This document shows positions 51,784-59,842 of a stretch of 64,000 bases of DNA, in pieces; within the stretch, counting starts at the first letter, position 1; every line of letters starts with the position of its first letter. This stretch comes from DTU089 sp964421815. Lineage in GTDB: Bacteria; Bacillota; Clostridia; Oscillospirales; Acutalibacteraceae. Location: positions 1 through 64,000 of the forward strand of contig CAYQYT010000004.1 of the NCBI GenBank assembly GCA_964421815.1, read 5' to 3'. The position numbers and the translations under genes were made by a program. The notes under the pieces are model-generated. The model saw only the letters and a list, made by a program, of their open reading frames with translations, searched no databases and was not told the origin of the DNA.

Positions 51784-53829
51784 ATGAAAAATTTTGAAAT
51801 TCTTGCTCCCGTGGGGGCGGAGGAACAGTTAAAAGCCGCCGTAAGAAGCGGAGCAAATGCGGTATATCTGGGTGTTGAAAACTTCAATGCCCGTCGCAAT
51901 GCGGACAATTTTACAACCGACAATTTAAAAGGCGCGGTAAAATACTGCCGACTCCGTAACGTAAAGGTGTATGTTACTCTTAACACCCTCGTTTTCGACA
52001 AAGAAACGGAGGAACTTTACGAAACCGTAAAAGCAATTGCCCAAAGCGGCGCGGACGCAGTAATCGTGCAGGATTTTGCAACAGTCGGAGCCGTAAGGGA
52101 AATCTGTCCCCAAATGCCCCTTCACGCATCAACCCAGATGGCTGTCCACAATGTAGCGGGAGCAAAATATCTTGAAGAAATGGGCTTTTCAAGAATCGTT
52201 CTTGCAAGGGAACTTTCCCGTGAGGAAATGAAAGCCATACGCAATGAAGTAAAAACGGAACTCGAAGTCTTTGTCCACGGCGCCCATTGTATGAGCGCGT
52301 CGGGGAACTGCTACCTTTCGGCAATGCTCGGTGAAAGAAGCGGAAACCGCGGACTTTGTGCCCAAGGCTGCCGCCTTAATTGGAAAAATCAACATAACAG
52401 GGAGTATGCCCTCTCCCTCAAAGATATGTCGTACCTTGACCGCATAAGTGACCTTATGGAAATTGGTATCGACTCCTTTAAAATCGAGGGCAGAATGAAA
52501 CGTCCCGAATACGTTGCCGCCGCCGTAAGCAGCCTGAAAAAGGCAATGGAAAAGGGATTTTATGACAAAATCACACTCCGCTCGGTTTTTTCGAGAAACG
52601 GCTTTACAGACGGCTATTTACAGGGAAAACGTGATGTTTCAATGTTCGGCTACCGTTTGAAAGAGGATGTGACCTCCGCAAGCGGTGTACTGAAAGAACT
52701 TGAAAATTCATACAAAAACGAAATCCGCCCCAATAAAGCGGATGCAAAACTCATTTTGGAAAAAGACAAACCCGCCACCCTTTTCCTTTCATCAAAGGGT
52801 ATAACGGCAAAGGTAACGGGAGAAATCCCCCGGGAGCCCCGCACCGCACCCCTTTCCCAAGAAATTGCTTTCAGAAATCTTTCAAAATTGGGTGATACTT
52901 CCTTTTATCTTGATTTTTTTGAATTTGATAATCCCCGGGGACTCACTCTCCCCGCCTCCGCTATCAATGCATTACGGCGGGAGGGCGCAAATGTACTTGA
53001 AAATAAATTGGGAGAAAAGACCTACGAAATATATGATGCACAGCCCCCAAAAATTCCCCGGGGGGAATTTACCGAAAAGTCGAAAACAAGAGTACGCCTT
53101 GAACATTTTTCCCAATACAGCGAGGACTTTGAAAAAGCGGATTTACTCATTCTTCCCATTGACGAAATCCTTGAAAATTCGGAAGAAATCGAATGTTTGC
53201 CCGTGAAAATCGCGGCGGAACTTCCCGCCCTTATTTACCCCGAGGATGAGAGCGCAATTCTGAAAAAACTCTCACAAGTGAAAAAATTGGGTATCGTAAG
53301 AGGTGTAACGGGAAATATCGGCGGAATTTATCTTCTCAAAAAAGCGGGATTCAGAATACACGGCTCCCACGGACTGAATATAACAAACTCCCTTTCCGCC
53401 AAAGCGTACGAAGATATGGGACTTTCCGATATAACCCTGTCCTTTGAACTTTCCGAAAAAGCTGTAAAAAACATAGGGTCACAAATCCCCAAGGGTGCAT
53501 ATATTTACGGCTATTTGCCAATTATGTTAATGAGAGCCTGTCCCCAAAAGAGTGAAAACGGATGCCTTAACTGTACGGGGAACACGGTTTTAACGGACAG
53601 AAAGGGCGTTGATTTTCCCTTTTTGTGCCACAACAAAAAATACGGGGTTTTGCACAACAGCGTGCCCCTTTACATCGGTGACAAAAACCTCCGAAACCTT
53701 GATTTTGTAACATTCTTTTTCACTGTTGAATCAAAAAAAGAATGTAAAAAAATCTTTGATGCTTATTTTAACAACAGAAATCCCGAAGGCAAAAAGACCA
53801 ACGGATTATACAGCAGAGAACTACTATAA
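51784..53829 (+). CDS. Peptidase U32 family protein, long RlhA-like form
   Basis: A 681-residue paralogue directly after the first U32 gene. The N-terminal 330 residues repeat the family core ('EILAPVGAEEQLKAAVRSGA', 'VFVHGAHCMSASGNCYLSAM', 'SGNRGLCAQGCRL', 'DSFKIEGRMKRPEYV') with the four Cys conserved. The rest (about 330-681) is an extra DUF3656-like region and a second, degenerate barrel ('GYLPIMLMRACPQKSENGC'). The length matches RlhA-type enzymes that make 5-hydroxycytidine in 23S rRNA. RlhA or TrhP2 roles are both possible. The stop overlaps the ribosome site of the next gene. Confidence 0.88.
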   Translation: MKNFEILAPVGAEEQLKAAVRSGANAVYLGVENFNARRNADNFTTDNLKGAVKYCRLRNVKVYVTLNTLVFDKETEELYETVKAIAQSGADAVIVQDFATVGAVREICPQMPLHASTQMAVHNVAGAKYLEEMGFSRIVLARELSREEMKAIRNEVKTELEVFVHGAHCMSASGNCYLSAMLGERSGNRGLCAQGCRLNWKNQHNREYALSLKDMSYLDRISDLMEIGIDSFKIEGRMKRPEYVAAAVSSLKKAMEKGFYDKITLRSVFSRNGFTDGYLQGKRDVSMFGYRLKEDVTSASGVLKELENSYKNEIRPNKADAKLILEKDKPATLFLSSKGITAKVTGEIPREPRTAPLSQEIAFRNLSKLGDTSFYLDFFEFDNPRGLTLPASAINALRREGANVLENKLGEKTYEIYDAQPPKIPRGEFTEKSKTRVRLEHFSQYSEDFEKADLLILPIDEILENSEEIECLPVKIAAELPALIYPEDESAILKKLSQVKKLGIVRGVTGNIGGIYLLKKAGFRIHGSHGLNITNSLSAKAYEDMGLSDITLSFELSEKAVKNIGSQIPKGAYIYGYLPIMLMRACPQKSENGCLNCTGNTVLTDRKGVDFPFLCHNKKYGVLHNSVPLYIGDKNLRNLDFVTFFFTVESKKECKKIFDAYFNNRNPEGKKTNGLYSRELL

Positions 53830-53842
53830 AGGTGGTGTTTCC

Positions 53843-55399
53843 ATGGAAACAAATACTCCCAAAACCGCAATAATAATCGGTGCGGGTCCCGCGGGACTTA
53901 CCGCTGCATACGAACTATTAAAAAACACGGATATTCTCCCCATAATTTTTGAAGAGAGCGATTTCATCGGCGGAATTTCCCGTACCGCACAGTACAATGG
54001 CAACCGAATGGACATCGGCGGTCACAGATTTTTCTCAAAAATCGACAGGGTCAATGACCTTTGGCAAGAACTTATGCCCTTACAGGGAAAACCCTCCTTT
54101 GACGATATAAAAACGGGCACGGAAAAAGACCTTTCGGAAGAGGGTCCCGACCCGGAAAAAGAGGACAGGGTTCTCCTTATACGAAACCGGGTTTCAAGGA
54201 TTTATTATTTGAGGAAATTCTTTGACTACCCCATTTCATTGAAACCGGAAACCTTTATAAACATGGGATTTTCCCGAACCATGAAAGCGGGTTTCGGGTA
54301 TGTTTATTCCTGCCTTTTCAAAAAGGAGGAGGACTCCCTTGAGAACTTTTATATCAACCGCTTCGGAAGACCCCTCTATGAAATGTTTTTCGAGGATTAC
54401 ACGGAAAAACTCTGGGGAATAAACCCCTCAAAAATCTCTGCGGATTGGGGTGCCCAAAGGGTTAAAGGACTCTCCCTTACAAAAGCGGTATTAAACGTTC
54501 TCACGAAGCCGTTCAAAAAGGATGACAAGGTGGAAACCTCTTTAATCGAGCAGTTCTACTACCCCAAAAAAGGCCCCGGTCAACTCTGGGAAACTCTCGC
54601 AGAGGAAATAGAAAAAAATGGCGGAAAAATCCTTAAAAATCATCGGGTAGTCACCCTTGAAACCGAATGTGGCAAAATCTCCCGTATAGGTGTTGAACAC
54701 GATGGTGAAATCAAGCAATACAAGGCGGATTATTTTATTTCCACAATGCCCGTAAAAGACCTTGTAACAGGCATGGGTGACTGTGTCCCCGAAAACATCA
54801 GTAATATTGCAAAAGAACTCCCCTACCGCGATTTCATAACCGTGGGACTTCTTGTAAATAAACTTAAATTAGAGAACAAAACCGACCACAAAACTCTCGG
54901 TGGAATCGTTCCGGACTGCTGGATTTATATTCAGGAGAGGGATGTAAAAATCGGCAGATTGCAGATTTTCAACAACTGGTCGCCCTATATGGTAAAAGAC
55001 CCGGAAAACACCGTTTGGGTGGGACTTGAATACTTCTGCAACGAGGGTGACGATCTCTGGAATATGTCCGACAAGGAGTTTATTGACTTTGCCTGTGACG
55101 AACTTCAGAAAATCGGTGTAATTGACAAGGAAGATATTCTTGATGCCACAAGAATCAAGGTTAAAAAGGCATACCCCGCCTACTTCGGCACATACAAAGA
55201 CTTCGGCAAGGTGCGTGAATACCTTGACAAAATCGAAAACCTCTACTGCATCGGCAGAAACGGTATGCACCGTTATAACAATATGGATCACTCCATGCTC
55301 ACCGCAATGGAAGCGGTGGATTGTATCAAAAACGGAAATACCGACAAATCTCAAATCTGGAATGTTAATACCGAACAGGAATACCACGAGGAAAAGTAA
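53843..55399 (+). CDS. FAD-dependent amine-oxidase/UDP-galactopyranose-mutase-like protein
   Basis: A 518-residue protein. ATG 53843 ('METNTPKTAIIIGAGPAGLT') is chosen for the AAAGGTGG upstream; a longer frame would run back into the U32 gene. The FAD site is 'IIIGAGPAGLTAAYELL', followed by 'GGHRFFSKIDRVNDLWQEL'. 'FEDYTEKLWGINPSKIS' is a hallmark of a UGM/protoporphyrinogen-oxidase-like group found next to glycosyltransferase genes. 'YCIGRNGMHRYNNMDHSM' is the C-terminal FAD block. The substrate is unknown; a nucleotide-sugar or lipid-linked sugar is plausible. No glycosyltransferase neighbours are seen. Confidence 0.8.
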   Translation: METNTPKTAIIIGAGPAGLTAAYELLKNTDILPIIFEESDFIGGISRTAQYNGNRMDIGGHRFFSKIDRVNDLWQELMPLQGKPSFDDIKTGTEKDLSEEGPDPEKEDRVLLIRNRVSRIYYLRKFFDYPISLKPETFINMGFSRTMKAGFGYVYSCLFKKEEDSLENFYINRFGRPLYEMFFEDYTEKLWGINPSKISADWGAQRVKGLSLTKAVLNVLTKPFKKDDKVETSLIEQFYYPKKGPGQLWETLAEEIEKNGGKILKNHRVVTLETECGKISRIGVEHDGEIKQYKADYFISTMPVKDLVTGMGDCVPENISNIAKELPYRDFITVGLLVNKLKLENKTDHKTLGGIVPDCWIYIQERDVKIGRLQIFNNWSPYMVKDPENTVWVGLEYFCNEGDDLWNMSDKEFIDFACDELQKIGVIDKEDILDATRIKVKKAYPAYFGTYKDFGKVREYLDKIENLYCIGRNGMHRYNNMDHSMLTAMEAVDCIKNGNTDKSQIWNVNTEQEYHEEK

Positions 55400-55473
55400 T
55401 GTGCAAATTGCCCCAATGAAATTCCTTTTACAGCGAGTAGGATATTGTTTTAGTGTATTTTGAAAAAATTTTT

Positions 55474-55516
55474 ACGGTTCCCCCTATCTTTTAATGAATG
55501 GGGAACCGTTTTTTTG
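55474..55516 (+). terminator. Intrinsic terminator after the UGM-like gene
   Basis: ACGGTTCCCC (55474-55483) pairs with GGGGAACCGT (55500-55509), followed by TTTTTTT. It ends the U32-U32-flavoprotein unit. Confidence 0.88.
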
Positions 55517-55570
55517 TTAATCGCTGTTTCAAGTTGTTTTTTCACCACAAAAGCAATTAAACGGGCAAAA

Positions 55571-55660
55571 AACTTTCACAAACTTTTTTCAGCCCCCTTA
55601 ACATTTCTCTCGTTATTTCGTCATAATGCGTTAAAAATCGCACTGCACATTGTGAAAGTT
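55571..55660. other. Long-range inverted repeat, possible structured RNA
   Basis: AACTTTCACAA (55571-55581) and TTGTGAAAGTT (55650-55660) are exact complements 68 bases apart, enclosing a smaller TGCG/CGCA stem. No reading frame is credible here. It could be a structured RNA or chance pairing; the rest of 55400-55770 shows nothing else. Confidence 0.35.
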
Positions 55661-55774
55661 CACCAAAATCAACTGACATTCTTAATATCTTTTGGCTAAC
55701 AACATTTTATTTTTAGACCACTATACCTTGTGCATATTGCACAAAGAAGCGTAAGTTCATTTGGTTAAAATAAC

Positions 55775-55802
55775 TTGACTTTTTTAAAAAAATGGCTATA
55801 AT
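55775..55802 (+). promoter_or_regulatory. Strong promoter of the 47-residue gene
   Basis: TTGACT (55775-55780), 16-base spacer, TATAAT (55797-55802), 33 bases before the small gene's ATG. Confidence 0.85.
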
Positions 55803-55835
55803 GGTGTTGTAAGTTAAAGGAAAGGAGAGCTGATT

Positions 55836-55979
55836 ATGATAACCTACACAGAAATCAGACACACACTTATCAATGAGAGAGATATTCTCATTAACGAAAT
55901 CGAAGAAGAGAAAGGCTTTTCCTTTAAGAAACTTGTTAAGATTATTCAGCTTAACGGTATTCTCAAAGAGATTCAATAA
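55836..55979 (+). CDS. Small orphan protein of 47 residues
   Basis: A short gene with near-consensus promoter, GGAGAG ribosome site seven bases before ATG 55836, and a terminator 100 bases after its stop. The product starts 'MITYTEIRHTLINERDILIN' and ends 'KIIQLNGILKEIQ'. It is strongly helical: two amphipathic segments ('DILINEIEEEKGF' and 'FKKLVKIIQLNGILKEI') joined by a Gly turn, with no membrane helix. I recognise no family. The regulatory elements around it suggest it is expressed. A helical-hairpin regulator or partner protein is possible. Confidence 0.75.
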   Translation: MITYTEIRHTLINERDILINEIEEEKGFSFKKLVKIIQLNGILKEIQ

Positions 55980-56081
55980 TCTCTCTTCCCCGTTATTTAC
56001 CTTGAACATCTGTTTCGCCCATATTTATCGCCGAAACGGACTTCAACGGTTGAATATAAATTGTTTCATAAAGCCAAAAGC

Positions 56082-56117
56082 GACAAGCCGCCATTAAGGC
56101 GGCTTGTCACTTTTTTT
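56082..56117 (+). terminator. Intrinsic terminator after the small protein gene
   Basis: GACAAGCCGCC (56082-56092) pairs with GGCGGCTTGTC (56098-56108) around ATTAA, followed by ACTTTTTTT. Confidence 0.92.
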
Positions 56118-56143
56118 ATGTCAATATTATAATTCAACGATGT

Positions 56144-56689
56144 TTACAGGTCAAAAACTTCAATTACCTCTCCGCTCAACGCCTTGTGGGTAATGCATTT
56201 ATCCTCAACAATCATATATCCCCGGGGAGTATTCTCCTTGGGAATGGAAACGGAGCCGGGGTTTGCGTAGATAATTCCGTTTTCAAGAACTTCTATTTTG
56301 CTCACATGGGTGTGGCCGTTAAAAAGCACATCTCCCTTTTTAATTTTGGGCAGATTTTGGGGATTCATTTTATGCCCGTGGGTAAGGAAAAACATTCTGC
56401 CGCCGTTGTAAAAGAAAGCATATTCCGCAAGAACGGGGAAAGAAAGCACCATTTCATCCACCTCTGCCTCGCAGTTGCCTCTGACGCAAAGTATTTCATC
56501 CGCCATATCATTGAGGAGTGAAATAACTCCCTTGGGATTGTATTCCTCGGGCAAATCGTTGCGGGGACCGTGGTAAAGCACATCCCCCAAAAGCACCAAT
56601 TTTTCGCATTTTTCCTCTTTATATTTTTCCGTCAATTCACGGCAGTATTTCAAAGAACCGTGAATGTCCGATGCAATCATAATTTTCAT
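56144..56689 (-). CDS. YfcE/MJ0936-type metallophosphodiesterase
   Basis: A 181-residue enzyme. ATG 56689 ('MKIMIASDIHGSLKYCRELT') is chosen for the GAGGTG six bases upstream; a GTG three codons earlier overlaps that site. Metal-binding motifs are complete: 'SDIHG' (D-x-H), 'LGDVLYHG' (GD), 'VRGNCEAEVD' (GNC/D), 'LTHGHK' and 'FNGHTHVSK' (GHxH). The family hydrolyses artificial phosphodiesters, and some members act on cyclic or small nucleotides. It is a single gene. Confidence 0.93.
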   Translation of the reverse strand: MKIMIASDIHGSLKYCRELTEKYKEEKCEKLVLLGDVLYHGPRNDLPEEYNPKGVISLLNDMADEILCVRGNCEAEVDEMVLSFPVLAEYAFFYNGGRMFFLTHGHKMNPQNLPKIKKGDVLFNGHTHVSKIEVLENGIIYANPGSVSIPKENTPRGYMIVEDKCITHKALSGEVIEVFDL

Positions 56690-56814
56690 AAAGAACACCT
56701 CTTTCCGAGAATGGAATAATCATATCATAAATGCAATGTTTTTAAAACAGGATTTTGAAATAAATATTTGAAATCCTGTAAAAATGACCAAATTCAACAA
56801 AAAGATAAAAACAG

Positions 56815-56843
56815 TTGTAAAAAATAAGTAAAAATAGTATAAT
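56815..56843 (+). promoter_or_regulatory. Promoter of the MFS gene pair
   Basis: TTGTAA (56815-56820), 17-base spacer, TATAAT (56838-56843), 31 bases before the MFS transporter start, which has AAAAGGAG upstream. Confidence 0.7.
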
Positions 56844-56873
56844 AATATTATTCTGTGGAAAAGGAGTAATAAA

Positions 56874-58355
56874 ATGTCAGACAAAACTATGAAAAAATAT
56901 ATGAAGAAGTCCGAAATTGCCACATTCGGTATAGGACTTTTCGGTGTGGCTTTGCTTACGGGATGGATGCCCGACTACACCGCAACATTCTTTGCGGACT
57001 TTGCCTTTAAAGGTAAGGGATTCGACCCGGACACAATGGCAAATGCCCTTTCCGTCGTATTCCTTGTAGCGGGTATCGTGGGCGCGGTCTGTGAACTTGT
57101 TATCGGCTACCTTGTGGATAACACCCGTACAAAACTGGGCAAGGTTAAACCTTGGATCGGTTTCGGTGTTGTTCCTCTTGCGTTGATTTCAATGTTTGTT
57201 TTCATTGCACCCAATACTGACAATCAGAACCTTGCAATCGCCTGGATGTTTATTATCTATTCCCTTTATACCGCCTTTTGCTGTGCGGTTGAAAGTCCGG
57301 CAAACTGCTTCGGTTCCCTCTGCTCACCCAATCCCTCGGAGCGTTCAAGTGCTATTTCAATAGCCTCTTTCCTGCGTTCCGTTGGTCAGTCCGGCGGTAT
57401 GGTTGTTATTCTTGTTGTGGGTCTTGTAATGAAAGCGGTTATGGGGCAGCAACAGTTCAAAAATGCGGAAGCCCAAGGTCTTGACCTTATAATTTCAACC
57501 GCTGTTTGTGCATTGGGACTTATCCTTTTCGTTATGATTTTCTTTACGAACAACAAGGAACGCGTTCCTTTCACACAGGAAAAGGTTTCCCTGAAAGACG
57601 CGGTTAAGGTTGTTTTCACCCACAAGAATCTCCTTATGGTTTCCCTTACAAAACTCTGCGGTTTCGGTCGCGGTGTATATGGAACGGTTTCCCTTTACAT
57701 AGCAATTTATCTTTTGGGTTCAAAGGATTTGAAGTTGGGACTTCTTCTTCCCATGGGTATCGGTACTGCCGTAGGTACACTTCTTGTTAATATCGTACTC
57801 AAAAAGTTCTCAACAAAGAAAACATACATCCTTTTCTGCTTATACGGAGCATCTTCCCTTGCAATCCTCTTCCTTGTTTCAAAGGGAATCGGATTCAATG
57901 ACGGACTTATTATTCCTTTCCTTATTCTCAACTTCTTCTGCGGTCTTCAACACGGTAACACAAATGTTACACCCAATATTATGATTGCGGACTGCGTTGA
58001 CGAAATCGAGTACAAAACAGGCAAACGTCAGGAGGGTCTTGCCTACGCAGGCTACGGTCTTTTCTCAAAGATTGCTTCCGCTTTTACAAAGGCTCTTGGT
58101 CCCTGGCTTCTTTACACCTGGTCCGGTTACCTTGCATCAACAAATGCAAACGTTGCCTATGCACAACAGAGCGACGCAACGCTCAACAAAATCCTTATGA
58201 TTTACACAATCATTCCCGCTGTTTTCGTTGTTCTTCAGGCAGTACCCATTTTCTTCTACGATATGGTTGGTGAAAAGAAAGAGAATATTACAAAAGAACT
58301 TATGAAACGCCGTGAAGAAAAAGCCCTTGCAGACTCCGTGTCTGCGGAGAATTAA
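56874..58355 (+). CDS. MFS transporter, GPH/sugar-cation symporter-like
   Basis: A 493-residue membrane protein with about 12 helices. 'CELVIGYLVDNTRTKLGKVK' is the loop 2-3 signature of the sugar:cation (GPH) group, followed by 'PWIGFGVVPLAL'. 'MIADCVDEIEYKTGKRQEGL' is the matching second-half motif. An acidic/basic tail ('RREEKALADSVSAEN') is cytoplasmic. It is only distantly similar in sequence pattern to the transporter at 37748. It is followed 16 bases later by a gene for a membrane-anchored protein that may be a partner. The substrate is unknown. Confidence 0.83.
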   Translation: MSDKTMKKYMKKSEIATFGIGLFGVALLTGWMPDYTATFFADFAFKGKGFDPDTMANALSVVFLVAGIVGAVCELVIGYLVDNTRTKLGKVKPWIGFGVVPLALISMFVFIAPNTDNQNLAIAWMFIIYSLYTAFCCAVESPANCFGSLCSPNPSERSSAISIASFLRSVGQSGGMVVILVVGLVMKAVMGQQQFKNAEAQGLDLIISTAVCALGLILFVMIFFTNNKERVPFTQEKVSLKDAVKVVFTHKNLLMVSLTKLCGFGRGVYGTVSLYIAIYLLGSKDLKLGLLLPMGIGTAVGTLLVNIVLKKFSTKKTYILFCLYGASSLAILFLVSKGIGFNDGLIIPFLILNFFCGLQHGNTNVTPNIMIADCVDEIEYKTGKRQEGLAYAGYGLFSKIASAFTKALGPWLLYTWSGYLASTNANVAYAQQSDATLNKILMIYTIIPAVFVVLQAVPIFFYDMVGEKKENITKELMKRREEKALADSVSAEN

Positions 58356-58370
58356 GGAGGTGGCATTACA

Positions 58371-59288
58371 ATGAAAAAAGGTTTGAATTTAAAAGTATAT
58401 GCCGCTGTGGTTTTCTTCCTTATTGCAGGAATTCTTGCAACGGTCACCGTTACAACCTATAAGAACAGATACAACGGTTTCAGTCCCGAAAAAACCGCCG
58501 TTGCTTTCGCACAGAGCATTGTTGAAACCGGTGACGGCTACAATGCATATAAGAACACAATCGTCAGCAAAAACTACAAATACGGTGATTTCATAAGAGA
58601 ATACTATATGTACCCCGTAATTTATGCAGAGTATGACTACAAACCCGGCGATGATAGGGACAGCCTAAAAGGCTACAATAACGATTCTTTCAAAGGTGAA
58701 AAAACTCTCAAGGATGACGGCACACTTTCGGGTCAGGTAACTGAAACAATGTATGATTACTATGTTGCCCTTATGGAGAAATACACGGGTTGGGACAATT
58801 ACGATGCAGTTTTCACCGACTATTTCAATGAACTTATCAAGGTTCGTGAAAATGTTTTCGGTGATAAATATATGACCGACGAAATTATGTTCACCGCCCT
58901 TGAATCCAACGTTAGAACCTACGGCGAAAGTCTTACGGGTACAGAGGATGAATTTGACTCCAACACGGGTGTTCAGACAAGTGTTAAAATGACCGGTGCC
59001 TACGAAAAAACTTTCGGTGAGGATTACAAATTCACCTACGAAGCAACCGCTGTAAAGGACCTTGAAGATTTGTCAATTTACAAGGACAGCACCTCGGATT
59101 ACGGCAAAAAACTTGAAAGTTATAAAATCGGCACGGACGATATAACGGAGGCAAAAACCGTAACGGTAACAATCAAAGCAAATGAAAAAACAGTTGCCGT
59201 ACAGGAAATAAATGTTGTAAAAATCAACTCCACTTGGTATGTTGATAACTTAACCGCCGATACTTCCGCACTCTACAAAATAGCATAA
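58371..59288 (+). CDS. Membrane-anchored protein of unknown function next to an MFS transporter
   Basis: A 305-residue protein with AAGGAGG upstream. Residues about 8-28 ('LKVYAAVVFFLIAGILATVT') are an uncleaved signal anchor, with no lipobox Cys. The extracytoplasmic part is acidic, Tyr-rich and Thr-rich ('YYMYPVIYAEYDYKPGDD', 'TMYDYYVALMEKYTGWDNYD'), with a C-terminal beta region ('AKTVTVTIKANEKTVAVQ', 'INSTWYVDN') resembling NTF2/DUF-type outer domains. I recognise no family. Co-transcription with the MFS gene (15-base gap) suggests a linked role such as sensing or stabilising. A GAAA-loop terminator follows. Confidence 0.75.
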   Translation: MKKGLNLKVYAAVVFFLIAGILATVTVTTYKNRYNGFSPEKTAVAFAQSIVETGDGYNAYKNTIVSKNYKYGDFIREYYMYPVIYAEYDYKPGDDRDSLKGYNNDSFKGEKTLKDDGTLSGQVTETMYDYYVALMEKYTGWDNYDAVFTDYFNELIKVRENVFGDKYMTDEIMFTALESNVRTYGESLTGTEDEFDSNTGVQTSVKMTGAYEKTFGEDYKFTYEATAVKDLEDLSIYKDSTSDYGKKLESYKIGTDDITEAKTVTVTIKANEKTVAVQEINVVKINSTWYVDNLTADTSALYKIA

Positions 59289-59314
59289 AATTTATAGTGT
59301 AATATTATGACAAG

Positions 59315-59348
59315 GGGCTGTAAAAAAACGAAAGTTTTTTTACAGCCC
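59315..59348 (+). terminator. Terminator, copy 2 of the GGCTGT-A7-C palindrome family
   Basis: GGGCTGTAAAAAAAC (59315-59329), loop GAAA, GTTTTTTTACAGCCC (59334-59348). The stem is exact over 15 bp and the core is identical to copy 1. On the plus strand it ends the MFS/unknown protein unit. Confidence 0.85.
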
Positions 59349-59433
59349 TATTCTAAGGGGTCAGGAAAAAAGTGGTATATTTGTATGATTTTGAAATCGC
59401 TGCATAAATAGTGAATGTATTAACCCTTCGCAC

Positions 59434-59760
59434 TCATTCTATATAATATTCATTTTCGCCATTATTTATTTTTATAACTGTAATATCGTAATATTTATCG
59501 TTACCGTAGTGCTTAAGCCTTTTTAAACTGTCAATAAGATATTCTGATTCTTTAGAAAGTCTTTCCTCAAGTACATTTAAGTTATGTATTTCAATATACA
59601 ATGGTACTCCGTTGATATCAGTTATGCAATCCAAAAATGCATCCCAGTTATTGCCAAAATAATCAGGGAAATCCATAGCCGTTGAAATGATTTCGAACAT
59701 ATCATATATACCTTTTACATCTTTAAAATCAATCACATATTTATTTGTATTATTATCCAT
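59434..59760 (-). CDS. Barstar-like protein, orphan
   Basis: A 108-residue protein. ATG 59760 ('MDNNTNKYVIDFKDVKGIYD') is chosen for the AAAGGA seven bases upstream; an earlier ATG pair lacks one. 'MDFPDYFGNNWDAFLDCITD' is the barstar signature (YFGxNWDAxxDCL), which in barnase inhibitors supplies the RNase-contact helix and Asp. Barstars protect against barnase-type RNase toxins, including those delivered by contact-dependent or polymorphic toxin systems. No toxin gene is adjacent. The gene is AT-rich compared with its neighbours and lies exactly between two copies of the same palindromic terminator, which suggests insertion or acquisition. Confidence 0.85.
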   Translation of the reverse strand: MDNNTNKYVIDFKDVKGIYDMFEIISTAMDFPDYFGNNWDAFLDCITDINGVPLYIEIHNLNVLEERLSKESEYLIDSLKRLKHYGNDKYYDITVIKINNGENEYYIE

Positions 59761-59797
59761 AATATTATCCTTTTGTATATTCATCAAATATGTTTAA

Positions 59798-59833
59798 CGG
59801 GGCTGTAAGAAACTTTCGTTTTTTACAGTCCCG
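59798..59833 (-). terminator. Terminator of dnaJ, copy 3 of the GGCTGT-A7-C palindrome family
   Basis: CGGGGCTGTAAGAAAC and GTTTTTTACAGTCCCG pair with a TTTC loop (GAAA on the minus strand), with two small differences from copies 1 and 2. It lies ten bases past the dnaJ stop. Confidence 0.82.
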
Positions 59834-59842
59834 TATTGTAAC

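Noticed and set aside
55460..55699. 79-codon frame after the UGM-like gene
   Set aside because: It begins inside the terminator hairpin and has no ribosome site or recognisable protein pattern.
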